From the NCBI GenBank assembly GCA_024103005.1, contig JAGFJA010000075.1, forward strand, positions 36,489-100,488: a DNA stretch of 64,000 nucleotides, given 5' to 3'. The translations under genes were made by a program, and so were the position numbers. The notes beneath the pieces are model-generated. The model had not been told where the DNA came from and ran no database searches. It saw nothing but the letters and a program-made list of their open reading frames with translations. Shown here one piece after another: positions 9,195 through 18,578 of this stretch (its first letter is position 1; every line of letters begins with the position of its first letter). The stretch is from Saprospiraceae bacterium (lineage in GTDB: Bacteria; Bacteroidota; Bacteroidia; Chitinophagales; Saprospiraceae).

Positions 9195-9726
9195 ATACTT
9201 AGGTCAGGAAAAAATTGTTAAGAAATAAGAGGCATCTTTTCTTTTTTTTAAAATTTCAATGATAATCTTTAATGAAATGAGGTAAATTGATGAAAGCCGT
9301 ATTTTAATAATTCTCCTATTTCTGATCTGCCTAATGGATTGTTAATTCCGAATCCGACATCAAAATTCTATTTTATTTCCACTAAATTTTTCCCGATTGC
9401 ATTTCCTTGTTCAATAGAAATTTTGTTATCTCTTTAAATAAAAATCAAGTATAATTTATACATTATTTAAAAATGTTATATGTTTGTGCTTCGTTTCTTT
9501 GATAATGTGAATTATATTGGTTTCGTTACGGGATGTTTTAGTGAAGCGCAGAATGATTTTCCGGCTTTGAATCCTCTCTGTTGACCTGATTGTTGTTGCT
9601 CGAAAATTCATCAAAAGAGCGGTTACGACTATTAGAATGTTGTTTTATCCGGTTCTTATTGATAATTTTTAATGTTAAATTCAGATGAAGCCGATTGTTT
9701 TCATGTATCAAATGCGTTATATGTAA
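9195..9726. other. Intergenic region, AT-rich
   Basis: About 530 bp with no credible gene. There is a weak A/T-rich stem just after the methyltransferase (about 9219-9250), then strongly AT-rich DNA and a mixed-composition stretch at 9540-9660. It probably holds the promoter of the glucosaminidase gene; no recognisable RNA family was seen. Confidence 0.5.
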
Positions 9727-11058
9727 ATGAATTATATGCAGCTGATTAGAGTGAAATTTTTTGTTATTATTTTTACGGTTTTATCGTTTTTCATGCCGGA
9801 CAGGCTTTTATGTCAGGCAAATAAGGATGTTATCAATTATATCGAAACCTACCGGGAAATAGCAATCAGTGAAATGCAGCGGACGGGAATTCCTGCCAGC
9901 ATCAAGCTCGCCCAGGGTATTTTGGAATCCGGTGCCGGTAAGAGCGAACTGGCTGTCAGGGCTAATAATCACTTTGGTATTAAATGTGGTGGAGACTGGA
10001 CCGGTCCGACTTACAGCAGGGAAGATGACGATTACGACACTACGGGAGTTTTAATAAAAAGTTGCTTTAGAGCATATAATGACCCAACCGAGAGTTATAT
10101 GGCACATTCGGATTTTCTTCGTAATCCTGCAAAAGCAAGCAGGTATGGATTTCTGTTTAACCTTGATCCCCGGGATTATAAAGAATGGGCTTATGGACTA
10201 AAAAAAGCAGGTTATGCAACCAATCCGAAGTATGCAACCCAACTGATCAAAACGATAGAAGATTACAAGCTCTACCAATACGATCAGGTTTCTGTCTTTG
10301 ATTATGTGGTCAATGATAAGAGTACTGAGCCGGTAGCTCCTGCCGGCGTAAATGGTGATGGCAAGACAAGCCGTAATATCAACAGACTGAACACCATCAA
10401 TGACGTGAAAGTGCTCCAGGTTAATGACGGTTCTTCACTTGAGGAAATTAGCCAGCAATACGACATCTCTGTCCATGCTTTAATGAAATATAACCGGGAT
10501 ATTAAGTCAGCATCAGCTTCCATCGCACCGCACGAAATCGTCTTTCTTTCACCTCGTCGTAACAGTTTCCGCGGAAAGGACAAATGGTATTATGTCAAAC
10601 CGGGTGATAACATTGCTTCTATAGCACGTATGTATGCCGTCAAAGAGAGTTATTTGATGAGAAAGAATAATCTGAAAAAAGGTGAAGAACCGGCCATCGG
10701 TGAGCGGCTTGCTCTGAGAGGTTGGTCTATTTTCAATAAAAAACCTGTCCTCAGATCAGATAGACCAAACATCCTGCCAAAGCAACCCGTCAAACCGATT
10801 CAGCAGGACATGGACCATTCTACGGGTGTAAATCCTGTTATATCCCGGGCACAACCCAAAGCATCGGTAACAGGCGATAACGCAACTGTTGGGTCACGTC
10901 CTGTCTCAGATGGTCAATGGACTTATCATCAGGTTGAAAAAGGGGATACCTTGTATAATCTTTCAAAGAAGTTTAATACGACGGTGGGTCAGCTGAGGGA
11001 ATTGAATAAACTGACCGATGAAGGTATTAAAATCGGTCAGACTATACGGGTCAAATAA
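9727..11058 (+). CDS. Secreted glucosaminidase (GH73-type) with LysM repeats
   Basis: A 443-residue peptidoglycan hydrolase. Signal peptide at about 1-30. A GH73 N-acetylglucosaminidase domain (about 35-185) carries IKLAQGILESGAGKSELA with probable catalytic Glu67, then NNHFGIKC and the YATNPKYATQLI tail. Three LysM-like segments follow: a divergent one near 225-280, KWYYVKPGDNIASIARMYAV near 285, and WTYHQVEKGDTLYNLSKKF at the C-terminus. Pro/Lys-rich linkers separate them. It would act in the periplasm or on the wall in cell separation or remodelling. A stand-alone gene with a long upstream region. Confidence 0.9.
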   Translation: MNYMQLIRVKFFVIIFTVLSFFMPDRLLCQANKDVINYIETYREIAISEMQRTGIPASIKLAQGILESGAGKSELAVRANNHFGIKCGGDWTGPTYSREDDDYDTTGVLIKSCFRAYNDPTESYMAHSDFLRNPAKASRYGFLFNLDPRDYKEWAYGLKKAGYATNPKYATQLIKTIEDYKLYQYDQVSVFDYVVNDKSTEPVAPAGVNGDGKTSRNINRLNTINDVKVLQVNDGSSLEEISQQYDISVHALMKYNRDIKSASASIAPHEIVFLSPRRNSFRGKDKWYYVKPGDNIASIARMYAVKESYLMRKNNLKKGEEPAIGERLALRGWSIFNKKPVLRSDRPNILPKQPVKPIQQDMDHSTGVNPVISRAQPKASVTGDNATVGSRPVSDGQWTYHQVEKGDTLYNLSKKFNTTVGQLRELNKLTDEGIKIGQTIRVK

Positions 11059-11096
11059 TTAAAAAATATGCCGACAGTATATAGGTCTTTGTCGGC

Positions 11097-12026
11097 CTAA
11101 ATCCTCATTTTCTCACGCTTGATAAGATAGGATTGCAGGATCTGGTCATAGTCCTTATTGATATCCACTGAAACGAAGTCAATATTATACTGCATTGTCC
11201 TGAGACGCAATTCGTCCAGATAATGGTTCATCCGGGTAGTATATTCCTTTTTCAATTCATTGGACTGAAGACGAAGCTTTTCTCCGCTTTCCATGTCGAT
11301 AAATTCATAAGGGCGGTTTTCAAATTCAAAGTTCAGCTCCTTGGAAGTATCCATCACGTGAAAGAGAATAACCTCATGTTTGTTGTGCTTGAAGTGTTGA
11401 AGTGCGCTGACCATGGGTTCTATTTTTTCAGGATCTTCAAGCATATCACTGAAAATAATAACAAGTGATCGCTTATGGATGGCATCGGCTATCAGGTGTA
11501 GAGACTCGGTCGCTGCAGTACGCTTATTGACAGGTTGGTTGTAAATGTATCGGTCAAGCTGGGAAAAAAGCAGTTTTTGATGAGCACTGCTGGACTTAAC
11601 TTCGCTGTGATAAACCATTTCTTCGTCGAAGAGGGTCAATCCATAAGCATCCCGTTGTCTTTTGAGTAAATAAGTCAGAGCTGCCGCAGCGAGGCATGAC
11701 CATTGGAGTTTATTCATCCGTGCATCATTGTACACTTCTTTTCCGGGAAAATACATAGAAGACGAAACATCAATGACAATACGGGCCCTCAGGTTGGTTT
11801 CTTCCTCATATTTTTTAGTAAAAAACTTATCAGATCGTGCGTAAACCTTCCAATCGATATTGCGAATATTTTCGCCGGGCTGATACAGCCTGTGTTCGGC
11901 AAATTCGACTGAAAAGCCGTGAAATGGACTTTTATGTAATCCGATAATAAATCCTTCAACAACCTTCTGGGCTATGAGATCCAGATTGGTATGCTGTTTC
12001 AGGTCAATGGTATCAAAGAATGACAT
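11097..12026 (-). CDS. DUF58 domain protein (vWA-like)
   Basis: A 309-residue protein of the DUF58 family, which typically accompanies MoxR AAA ATPases. YQPGENIRNIDWKVYARSD (about 52-70) is the family signature, and the vWA-like fold carries a MIDAS-type IVIDVSSSMYF (about 88-98). No membrane segment, so probably cytoplasmic. I prefer ATG 12026 (MSFFDTIDLKQ) to the one at 12092 because the extra 22 residues are not family-like and a weak promoter (TTTG, N18, TACTTCGT) lies between them. No MoxR gene is adjacent. Confidence 0.85.
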   Translation of the reverse strand: MSFFDTIDLKQHTNLDLIAQKVVEGFIIGLHKSPFHGFSVEFAEHRLYQPGENIRNIDWKVYARSDKFFTKKYEEETNLRARIVIDVSSSMYFPGKEVYNDARMNKLQWSCLAAAALTYLLKRQRDAYGLTLFDEEMVYHSEVKSSSAHQKLLFSQLDRYIYNQPVNKRTAATESLHLIADAIHKRSLVIIFSDMLEDPEKIEPMVSALQHFKHNKHEVILFHVMDTSKELNFEFENRPYEFIDMESGEKLRLQSNELKKEYTTRMNHYLDELRLRTMQYNIDFVSVDINKDYDQILQSYLIKREKMRI

Positions 12027-12210
12027 AGATATCAGAACGAAGTATTGTGCTAATTTGGTGTACAAAGAAATAATTCTTTCCTGCAGCCACAACTGAATTC
12101 CAAATGTAAGACTATTTTTAAATTCGGAATAAATTTGTCAATCAGTGCAATGTGAACGGCTCATGTGACCTGCACTTTTGATGGAAAATAGTTTTGCAGT
12201 TGGATTAAAT

Positions 12211-12244
12211 AAAAAAATCCCTTATTCGCAATTTTGAATAAGGG
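12211..12244 (-). terminator. Rho-independent terminator after trxA
   Basis: CCCTTATTC (12219-12227), an 8-nt loop, GAATAAGGG (12236-12244). On the minus strand the stem is followed by a run of seven T (12211-12217). It lies 21 bp beyond the trxA stop. Confidence 0.85.
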
Positions 12245-12265
12245 ACTCTTTTAAATTTTTCAGAA

Positions 12266-12583
12266 TCAGATATTCGCTTCGATTTTTGAAGCAATGACCT
12301 GTCGTGAAGCAGCACCCACGTGCTTTTCCACCACTTCGCCATTTTTAATAAATAAAATAGTAGGAATACTGCGGATACCATATTTAAATGATACCTCCGG
12401 ATTTTCATCCACATTCAGTTTACCTATAGTTGCCTTTCCTTCATATTCTTTAGAAAGGTCTTCAATAATCGGACCAATTGCCTTACAAGGACCACACCAT
12501 TCTGCCCAAAAATCTACTACTTTCAATCCATCATTACCGAGTGCTTTTTCCTGGAAGTTACTATCCGTGAATTCGAATGCCAT
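12266..12583 (-). CDS. trxA: Thioredoxin
   Basis: A 105-residue classical cytoplasmic thioredoxin that reduces protein disulfides. The active site WAEWCGPCK places the Cys pair at 30 and 33; IRSIPTILFIKNG provides the cis-Pro loop. Full family length with no signal peptide. Transcribed alone, closed by a strong terminator, and divergent from the DUF3810 gene with 76 bp between starts. Confidence 0.96.
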   Translation of the reverse strand: MAFEFTDSNFQEKALGNDGLKVVDFWAEWCGPCKAIGPIIEDLSKEYEGKATIGKLNVDENPEVSFKYGIRSIPTILFIKNGEVVEKHVGAASRQVIASKIEANI

Positions 12584-12591
12584 TTTTAAAA

Positions 12592-12621
12592 TTGTTTTTT
12601 AAGTTGTTTTGAATATTTTTG
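12592..12621 (+). promoter_or_regulatory. Predicted promoter for the DUF3810 gene
   Basis: TTG at 12592-12594, 19-nt spacer, TATTTTTG at 12614-12621, which fits TAnnTTTG. The gene start is 38 nt downstream. The site lies in the divergent region shared with trxA. Confidence 0.45.
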
Positions 12622-12659
12622 TAAAAACATAATAGACCTTAAAAGGTTTAGCAAATTAA

Positions 12660-13724
12660 ATGAAAAAATATTTATCCACAGGTGTTTATATATTTTCACT
12701 CCTGACTTTAGTTTGTTATATCCTGTTTGCTCTAAGGCCGGATCTGTCATTTTCCATTTATACTACAAGGATATTCCCCGGTATCAGCAGTGTTTTAAAT
12801 TTCACTTCCACCGGCTGGACAGCTATCGCCTGGTTGATCCTTATATTTACATATTTTAAATACAGAAAGGTTTCCGATGTGCATAAATCCCTTGTTCGGT
12901 GGGGAAAATTTCTGGTTGAACCACTCTTGTGGATAATTATTCTTTATTTCTGGCTCTGGGGATTTAATTACCTCTCGCCGAGACCTGAAAATTTCATGTT
13001 TAAGGAGGAAATGTCTGTTCCAAAAAGTGAATTATTGGAAGCTTTACAACATCAGACCATCCGGGTAAATAGTTTGAGAGACTCTCTGGACTCTGATTTA
13101 ATCAAAGACAAAACGAGGTTTTCCAAAACGGAAGTTCAAAACTGGCAGGAAAAGGTAGATAATGCCATCAGGCAATACCGGTATAAATCGAATCACGAGA
13201 TAGACTTGTGTGAAGCGAGGCCGATGGGATTATTGCTGAGGTTTGGCGCAGCGGGCTTGTATAATTTCGTATTGGCAAGGCCGACGATCGACCCCGGATT
13301 GCATATTCTTCAGATGCCCAACACGTCGTTGCATGAAATAACGCATGCTTATGGTGTTGCCAATGAGGCCAGCGCAAATTTTATCGCTTATATAGCCGGA
13401 AATGAGAGTAATGATTTAATCACAAAATATTCGGTTAATCTTTCTTTCTGGCGTACGCTGCGAATGGCATGTATGGATGCCGACAGCGCTACAACGGCGA
13501 TGATAACGAGCTTTCTCAATCCTTCCGTCCGTCGGGATATACGGGAGATACGAAAGCAGATGGAGCGTTATCCTGACTGGCTTCCTCAATTGAGGGACAA
13601 TTTTTATGATTTCTTCCTGAAAAGTCAGGGAATAGAGGAAGGAGTAGAGAGTTATTCGATGTATGTGCCGCTTGTTCTGAGGTGGGAAAAAGAAAAAAAA
13701 CTTAAAATACCCTCAAAAATTTAA
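12660..13724 (+). CDS. DUF3810 membrane protein, putative zinc peptidase
   Basis: A 354-residue protein with three N-terminal membrane spans (about 8-27, 52-68 and 87-105) and a cytoplasmic or periplasmic C-terminal domain typical of DUF3810. The sequence SLHEITHAYGVANEASANFIAY (quoted in parts: HEITH at 225-229, then ANEASANF) has the HExxH zinc motif with Glu236 as a plausible third ligand, as in gluzincin-like metallopeptidases. Peptidase activity has not been shown for the family as far as I know. It follows a predicted promoter and precedes the phosphate transporter by only 34 bp. Confidence 0.8.
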   Translation: MKKYLSTGVYIFSLLTLVCYILFALRPDLSFSIYTTRIFPGISSVLNFTSTGWTAIAWLILIFTYFKYRKVSDVHKSLVRWGKFLVEPLLWIIILYFWLWGFNYLSPRPENFMFKEEMSVPKSELLEALQHQTIRVNSLRDSLDSDLIKDKTRFSKTEVQNWQEKVDNAIRQYRYKSNHEIDLCEARPMGLLLRFGAAGLYNFVLARPTIDPGLHILQMPNTSLHEITHAYGVANEASANFIAYIAGNESNDLITKYSVNLSFWRTLRMACMDADSATTAMITSFLNPSVRRDIREIRKQMERYPDWLPQLRDNFYDFFLKSQGIEEGVESYSMYVPLVLRWEKEKKLKIPSKI

Positions 13725-13758
13725 CAATTCCTTAATTTTGGAGCAATACCTTTGCCAC

Positions 13759-15153
13759 ATGATATTTAATTACATACAAGAACTTCCCTTTTTACCGGCA
13801 GCACTAATCGTACTTTGTATAGTTTGTATATGTATTTTTGAATTCATCAATGGATTTCATGATACAGCAAATGCCGTAGCAACAGTTATCTACACGCATG
13901 CTTTGAAACCATTGCAGGCTGTGGCATGGTCTGGATTGATGAATTTCCTTGGTGTCGTGCTCGGTGGAGTAGGAGTGGCCATGAGTATCGTTAAACTTTT
14001 GCCATTAAATGATCTTTTGGAGCAGTCACTTCATGTCAATATTGCGATTGTGCTGGCGATATGCTTTTCAGCAATATTGTGGAATCTTGGCACATGGTAT
14101 GTCGGTATTCCCTGTAGTAGCTCTCATACGCTGATAGGTGCTATACTTGGGGCAGGACTCGGATTTGCTTTTATGTATCCCAGTCATGGTGTCAATTGGT
14201 CAAAGGCTCAGGATATTGGTGCAGCATTGTTGTTTTCACCTGCCTTTGGTTTTACCTTTGCGATTATGTTTATGTTTATCCTGAAGAAGATACTCAAGAT
14301 GAAGTCGCTTTTTCAGAGTCCTCAACCCGGAGATACGCCACCCAAAGGAATCCGGGCAATATTGATAACTACCTGTACACTTGTAAGTTTTTTCCATGGC
14401 AGCAATGATGGTCAGAAAGGCGTAGGATTGATGATGGTCGTCCTGATGGCCTTCTTACCTGCACACTATGCTCTGAATGAGCATTTTGATCCTCAAAAGG
14501 CCATAACTTCCCTGCAAAATATAGAAACTGTCCTGGTGGCCGCTGCTCCGGGCAATATTCTTGAAAAGGAATTGGATAAAAATATTTTGATAATAAGGGA
14601 ACTAAAAGTCGATATTTCAAAAAATTATAATTCTACTGAAAAGACAAAAAAATTCCAGATCAGAAAAAGGATTGAATCTCTCTCCAAGAGCATCAACAAG
14701 TATGTGGACGATCCCGAAATATTTAAGAATAGTCATAGCAGGCGGGTTTTGAAGCATGAGGTTGCTGTATTGGCTGATTACACGGACTTTGCACCGATAT
14801 GGGTGGTCTTGATGATAGCTGTTTGCCTTGGCCTAGGTACGATGGTTGGATGGAAACGTATCGTGGTGACCATTGGTGAAAAAATAGGCAAGACCCATTT
14901 GACCTATGCGGAAGGAGCAACTGCGGAATTAATAGCTGCTTCCACCATCGGTTTATCTACCTTCTTTCACTTGCCGGTAAGTACCACGCACGTATTGTCA
15001 TCTGGTATTGCAGGAAGTATGGTTGCTTCAGGCGGTGTAAAAAACCTGCAGAAGAAGACAATGGTCAATATCGCACTTGCATGGATACTTACCCTGCCTG
15101 TCTGTGTGTTGATGGGCTTCCTGCTGTTTTTATTGTTCAATGCGATTGCATAA
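13759..15153 (+). CDS. PiT-family inorganic phosphate transporter
   Basis: A 464-residue inner-membrane carrier of the PHO4/PiT family, which imports phosphate with a cation. The two inverted signature segments are present: FINGFHDTANAVATV (about 25-39) in the N-terminal half and FFHGSNDGQKGVGLMM (about 212-227) in the second repeat, with SSSHTLIGAILGAG and PVSTTHVLSSGIAGSM completing the pore. A charged central loop (about 275-335) separates the halves. ATG 13759 is preferred over TTG 13738. TACCTTTG at 13747-13754, just before the start codon, would give an almost leaderless mRNA. Confidence 0.92.
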   Translation: MIFNYIQELPFLPAALIVLCIVCICIFEFINGFHDTANAVATVIYTHALKPLQAVAWSGLMNFLGVVLGGVGVAMSIVKLLPLNDLLEQSLHVNIAIVLAICFSAILWNLGTWYVGIPCSSSHTLIGAILGAGLGFAFMYPSHGVNWSKAQDIGAALLFSPAFGFTFAIMFMFILKKILKMKSLFQSPQPGDTPPKGIRAILITTCTLVSFFHGSNDGQKGVGLMMVVLMAFLPAHYALNEHFDPQKAITSLQNIETVLVAAAPGNILEKELDKNILIIRELKVDISKNYNSTEKTKKFQIRKRIESLSKSINKYVDDPEIFKNSHSRRVLKHEVAVLADYTDFAPIWVVLMIAVCLGLGTMVGWKRIVVTIGEKIGKTHLTYAEGATAELIAASTIGLSTFFHLPVSTTHVLSSGIAGSMVASGGVKNLQKKTMVNIALAWILTLPVCVLMGFLLFLLFNAIA

Positions 15154-15709
15154 GCTAAAGACATACCAAATAAAGGAGAGTGCCCCGGCATCGAAGGATA
15201 TTAATTTTTCAGCCGAATATGTAAGGGTCAGCGGAGCCAGATAAATATCATTTGTTTTTGTATGTTTTCATACAATATTCAAGATTTTGGATTTAGCTGT
15301 TTTCAAAAGACATTTGTCAGAGCCATCTGAGAAGACCTTTCGAATGGGGCTTACAAAACAGATAAGATTAACATATTGGTATTCACCCGCAATTGACTTT
15401 TGAAAAATCTGTCATTAATCTGCCTATCTTCTTTACTGAAACCTATCTTGCCAAATGAATTGGATGAAATCAAACGTATTTTTACACATTTGGTCCAATT
15501 AGTTCTACCATTTAAAAGTCATTTTTAATAACTAATCTCCCTCAATAAATCAACAATCCGGCCGACCCCGGCAATCATTTTTCTGTTTTTTTCATTATTT
15601 TATTAATATTTTGTATTTTACCAATTAGTGATAATAATATTATGATTCAAATAAAATTTTTAAAATTCAATTAGGTTGTTTAACTTTATTGCAATAAAAT
15701 TCTATTATC
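15154..15709. other. Intergenic region
   Basis: About 555 bp without a supported gene. Composition becomes very AT-rich from 15590 onwards, consistent with a promoter for the OmpA-family gene at 15710. No terminator hairpin or repeat was recognised. Confidence 0.45.
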
Positions 15710-16624
15710 ATGCAAATGTCAAAAACAGCATTCTGGATAATTACCATTCTGTGGTTTTTAGCCGGAATCTTCTGGTATCGAAGTTGCAGCACTTGTACCT
15801 CCTGTGGTAATCAGGCTGCGGCTGCCGGTGTAGGTGCCGGTGAGATGGATTTGCCGGCTTTCACGATAAGTGATGGCTCCTGGTCTTTGTCCTCTCCCGT
15901 CAACTTCCGCTTTTCAGCCTCTTCGGCTACTCCCGTGATCAGCGATGAAATGTCAGGCCTCCTCGACAGTATCGTCGCCCATGCCAAGAATTTTCCGGGA
16001 AAAATGATTAACCTGACCGGACTTTACGGTAGTCATGAAAAAAATAACACATCCTACCCCGATCTTGGTATCGCACGTGCTCAGGAAATGAAGTCCGTTC
16101 TGGTATCCAGAGGTCTCGACAGTACGCTGATTACCACCCGGGGAGTACTTTCAGATGCTCTTACCTTTCATCCGGCTGATACGCTGGTGGGTGGCGTCAA
16201 TATATTTTTTGCTCCACCAAAAGATATAGCCCAACCTGAACAACCTTCGGAACCAAGTCAACCATCCCCGCCTATCGATGATGAGCTGTTCAAGCCAAGA
16301 ACCGTGTATTTTCACACCGGCCAAGGTGATTTGACAGTTGAAGATGCTTTGCTGCAATATATTAGACAAGTGAAAGATTATATGGATACTCATGAAGAAA
16401 ACAAACTCATCCTAAGAGGATATGCTGACAATGTGGGTGACGATGAAGCGAATCAACTGCTTTCTGCAAAAAGGGCGGAAGCTGTGAAGAATATTCTTAC
16501 TGCGCACGGTATTTCCGCTAACAGGATAGACACTCAGGGTTTAGGAGAAAATGATCCGGTGGGAGATAATAATACGACCGATGGGCGAAGTAAAAACCGA
16601 CGCGTCACTATTCAATTACAATAA
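15710..16624 (+). CDS. Inner-membrane-anchored OmpA-family protein, two OmpA-like domains
   Basis: A 304-residue protein. An N-terminal membrane anchor (about 7-22) is followed by a Cys-containing stretch (CSTCTSC). Residues about 50-165 resemble a degenerate OmpA-like domain, with a strand, a long helix, GLYGSHEKNN, and LGIARAQEMKSVLVSRGL. A Pro/Gln-rich linker leads to a canonical OmpA C-terminal peptidoglycan-binding domain (about 195-304) with GYADNVGDDEANQLLSAKRA and the closing SKNRRVTIQL. Likely periplasmic and bound to the wall. Another possible start is ATG 15716. It is paired with the helix-hairpin-helix gene 18 bp downstream. Confidence 0.82.
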   Translation: MQMSKTAFWIITILWFLAGIFWYRSCSTCTSCGNQAAAAGVGAGEMDLPAFTISDGSWSLSSPVNFRFSASSATPVISDEMSGLLDSIVAHAKNFPGKMINLTGLYGSHEKNNTSYPDLGIARAQEMKSVLVSRGLDSTLITTRGVLSDALTFHPADTLVGGVNIFFAPPKDIAQPEQPSEPSQPSPPIDDELFKPRTVYFHTGQGDLTVEDALLQYIRQVKDYMDTHEENKLILRGYADNVGDDEANQLLSAKRAEAVKNILTAHGISANRIDTQGLGENDPVGDNNTTDGRSKNRRVTIQLQ

Positions 16625-16642
16625 TCTTAAAAAACGAATATC

Positions 16643-17299
16643 ATGAAAATATTATTTATTTTACTCAGCATAGACTGGAGTTGCTGGCTTCCAATGTTAT
16701 TCTGGCTGCTTGGCGCCTTTTTATTAGGTTGGCTGTTACGCCATCTCTTCGGATCACAAAGTAATGGAGAAAATAATCAGGATAACGATGCCTTACAGTT
16801 CCAGTTTGACAATTACAAGCGAGATTCGGAAAATAAATACAATAGTCTTTTGGCAAAATTTGAGGGCAATAAAGAAGATTCCGCTAAGTTGGCGACAGAA
16901 TTATCACAGATTGATGCATTGACGACTCAATTACAGTCAGAAAGCAATAAAGCTCAGGCAGCTAACGTGGTAGGTACATCATCCGACACAATGTCAGAAA
17001 AGTATTATAAGGCAATAAGCGCATTTTTTGGCACTAAAATTGTCCGGGATGATTTAAAACTTGTAGAAGGGATAGGTCCTAAGATTGAGGAAATTTTCCA
17101 CAGGGCAGGCTTGACTACATGGCTTTCAGTTGCAGAAAGTACGCCTGAACAACTAAGGGCAATTTTGAACGCTGAAGGAGATAGTTATAAGATCCATGAT
17201 CCGGGCACATGGCCTCAGCAATGCCGGATGATGGTGGATGACGAATGGGCTAAACTTAAGGCATGGCAGGATGAGCTCGATGGAGGAAAAATTCATTAA
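16643..17299 (+). CDS. Membrane-anchored coiled-coil protein with helix-hairpin-helix domain
   Basis: A 218-residue protein: one N-terminal membrane span (about 12-33, WLPMLFWLLGAFLLGWLL), a charged coiled-coil region (about 50-110), then a C-terminal helix-hairpin-helix fold starting DDLKLVEGIGPKIEEIFHRA (about 133-152), followed by IHDPGTWPQQCRMMVDDEW and a helix. This C-terminal block is the common DUF4332-like HhH module found beside OmpA-family genes in several phyla. DNA binding is possible from the fold but unproven; the pairing suggests an envelope scaffold role. Followed by a terminator. Confidence 0.75.
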   Translation: MKILFILLSIDWSCWLPMLFWLLGAFLLGWLLRHLFGSQSNGENNQDNDALQFQFDNYKRDSENKYNSLLAKFEGNKEDSAKLATELSQIDALTTQLQSESNKAQAANVVGTSSDTMSEKYYKAISAFFGTKIVRDDLKLVEGIGPKIEEIFHRAGLTTWLSVAESTPEQLRAILNAEGDSYKIHDPGTWPQQCRMMVDDEWAKLKAWQDELDGGKIH

Positions 17300-17302
17300 A
17301 TA

Positions 17303-17350
17303 AAGTAAGAGGCATTGGTTGCGACCTATGCTTCTTTACTTTGTTTCTTT
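17303..17350 (+). terminator. Terminator after the OmpA/HhH pair
   Basis: AAGTAAGAGGCAT (17303-17315) pairs with ATGCTTCTTTACTT (17328-17341) across a 12-nt loop, with one bulge and one wobble, then TGTTTCTTTT. It starts just after the stop codon. Confidence 0.7.
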
Positions 17351-17500
17351 TATAGGAATACTGAATTGTAAATTCGATATTTCGGATAAGGGTTGGGGTA
17401 TTGTAATAAGATTATTTATTATTTGTGAGATTTTGACCTTAGTATAACGAATGAATGTAGCTCTGTAGAGTTATCATAAATAACCTGACACATTAAATTC

Positions 17501-17530
17501 TTTGGAAAATGTTTGCTATGCCTATATTTG
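17501..17530 (+). promoter_or_regulatory. Predicted promoter for kdsD
   Basis: TTTG at 17501-17504, 18-nt spacer, TATATTTG at 17523-17530. The kdsD ATG is 28 nt beyond. A good match to TTTG-N19-TAnnTTTG except for the slightly short spacer. Confidence 0.6.
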
Positions 17531-17558
17531 CACCCGAAATTATTGCCGTTAGGACTAG

Positions 17559-18524
17559 ATGAGTGAGATAAATAACTTTGTTGATAGAGCAAGGAAGGTC
17601 TTTGATGCTGAAATTCAATGTCTTGAAGCAGTTAAAGAACACATTGACGATAATTTTACACGAGCAGTACATTTAATCCTGAATAATCCGGGTAGATTGG
17701 TGGTCACAGGTATTGGAAAAAGCGCTATTGTAGCCCAGAAAATGGTCGCAACACTGAACTCTACAGGTAGTCCTTCGATTTTCATGCATGCTGCTGATGC
17801 TATTCACGGAGATCTCGGCATAATACAGAAAGACGATATCATCATCGTTCTTTCAAAAAGCGGAGACACTCCGGAAATCAAAGTGCTGACGCCCTATCTG
17901 AAATCCATGGGAAATAAAATCATCGGCATGGTATCCAATCTCAATTCGAGCCTGGCCTATGATGCTGATATCACGCTTTACCTTCCTGTCGAGCGGGAAG
18001 CCGATCCCAATAATCTCGCACCTTCCTCCAGCACTACGGCACAGATGGCGATGGGCGATGCACTGGCAATAGCATTGCTCAGTGAAAAGGGCTTTTCTGA
18101 CAGAGATTTTGCAAGATATCATCCGGGAGGAAATCTAGGAAAGCAGTTGTACACATGTGTACGAGATATCTGCCGCTTTAATAATAAGCCTTTGGTTGGC
18201 CCTGATGCGACTATTCGCGAGGTCATTGTGGCTATTTCATCCGGCAGACTGGGTGTCGCCGCCGTGGGAGAGGAAGCTCACATCGAAGGAATTATCACGG
18301 ATGGCGACTTGAGAAGAATGCTCGAAAGAAATACGGATATCAATAACCTTCGGGCAAGAGATATTATGACTCATTCCCCAAAGACAATACAAGGCAGTCA
18401 ACTGGCTGTAAACGCATTGCAGATGTTGAAAAACTTGAACATTACCCAGCTTTTAGTGATGGATGGGGACATTTACAGCGGAGTCATCCATATTCACGAC
18501 TTATTGAAAGAAGGTTTTGATTAG
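17559..18524 (+). CDS. kdsD: D-arabinose-5-phosphate isomerase (KdsD/KpsF/GutQ)
   Basis: A 321-residue cytoplasmic enzyme interconverting ribulose-5-phosphate and arabinose-5-phosphate, the first step to Kdo for lipopolysaccharide. An N-terminal SIS sugar-isomerase domain (about 30-165) has VVTGIGKSAIVAQKM, LSKSGDTPE and LAPSSSTTAQMAMGDALA. RYHPGGNLGKQL joins it to two CBS domains (about 205-321, with TDGDLRRML). Full family length. It precedes fabH by 54 bp and is probably co-transcribed, which would link lipid A/Kdo and fatty-acid supply. Confidence 0.93.
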   Translation: MSEINNFVDRARKVFDAEIQCLEAVKEHIDDNFTRAVHLILNNPGRLVVTGIGKSAIVAQKMVATLNSTGSPSIFMHAADAIHGDLGIIQKDDIIIVLSKSGDTPEIKVLTPYLKSMGNKIIGMVSNLNSSLAYDADITLYLPVEREADPNNLAPSSSTTAQMAMGDALAIALLSEKGFSDRDFARYHPGGNLGKQLYTCVRDICRFNNKPLVGPDATIREVIVAISSGRLGVAAVGEEAHIEGIITDGDLRRMLERNTDINNLRARDIMTHSPKTIQGSQLAVNALQMLKNLNITQLLVMDGDIYSGVIHIHDLLKEGFD

Positions 18525-18578
18525 ATTATATAATGAGATCATTCAAAAGTATTAATTTCACAAAATAAACGAAAAAAT

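Noticed and set aside
9219..9255. Terminator after the TrmH-type gene
   Set aside because: The possible stem is short and A/T-only; the T-run alone is not enough.
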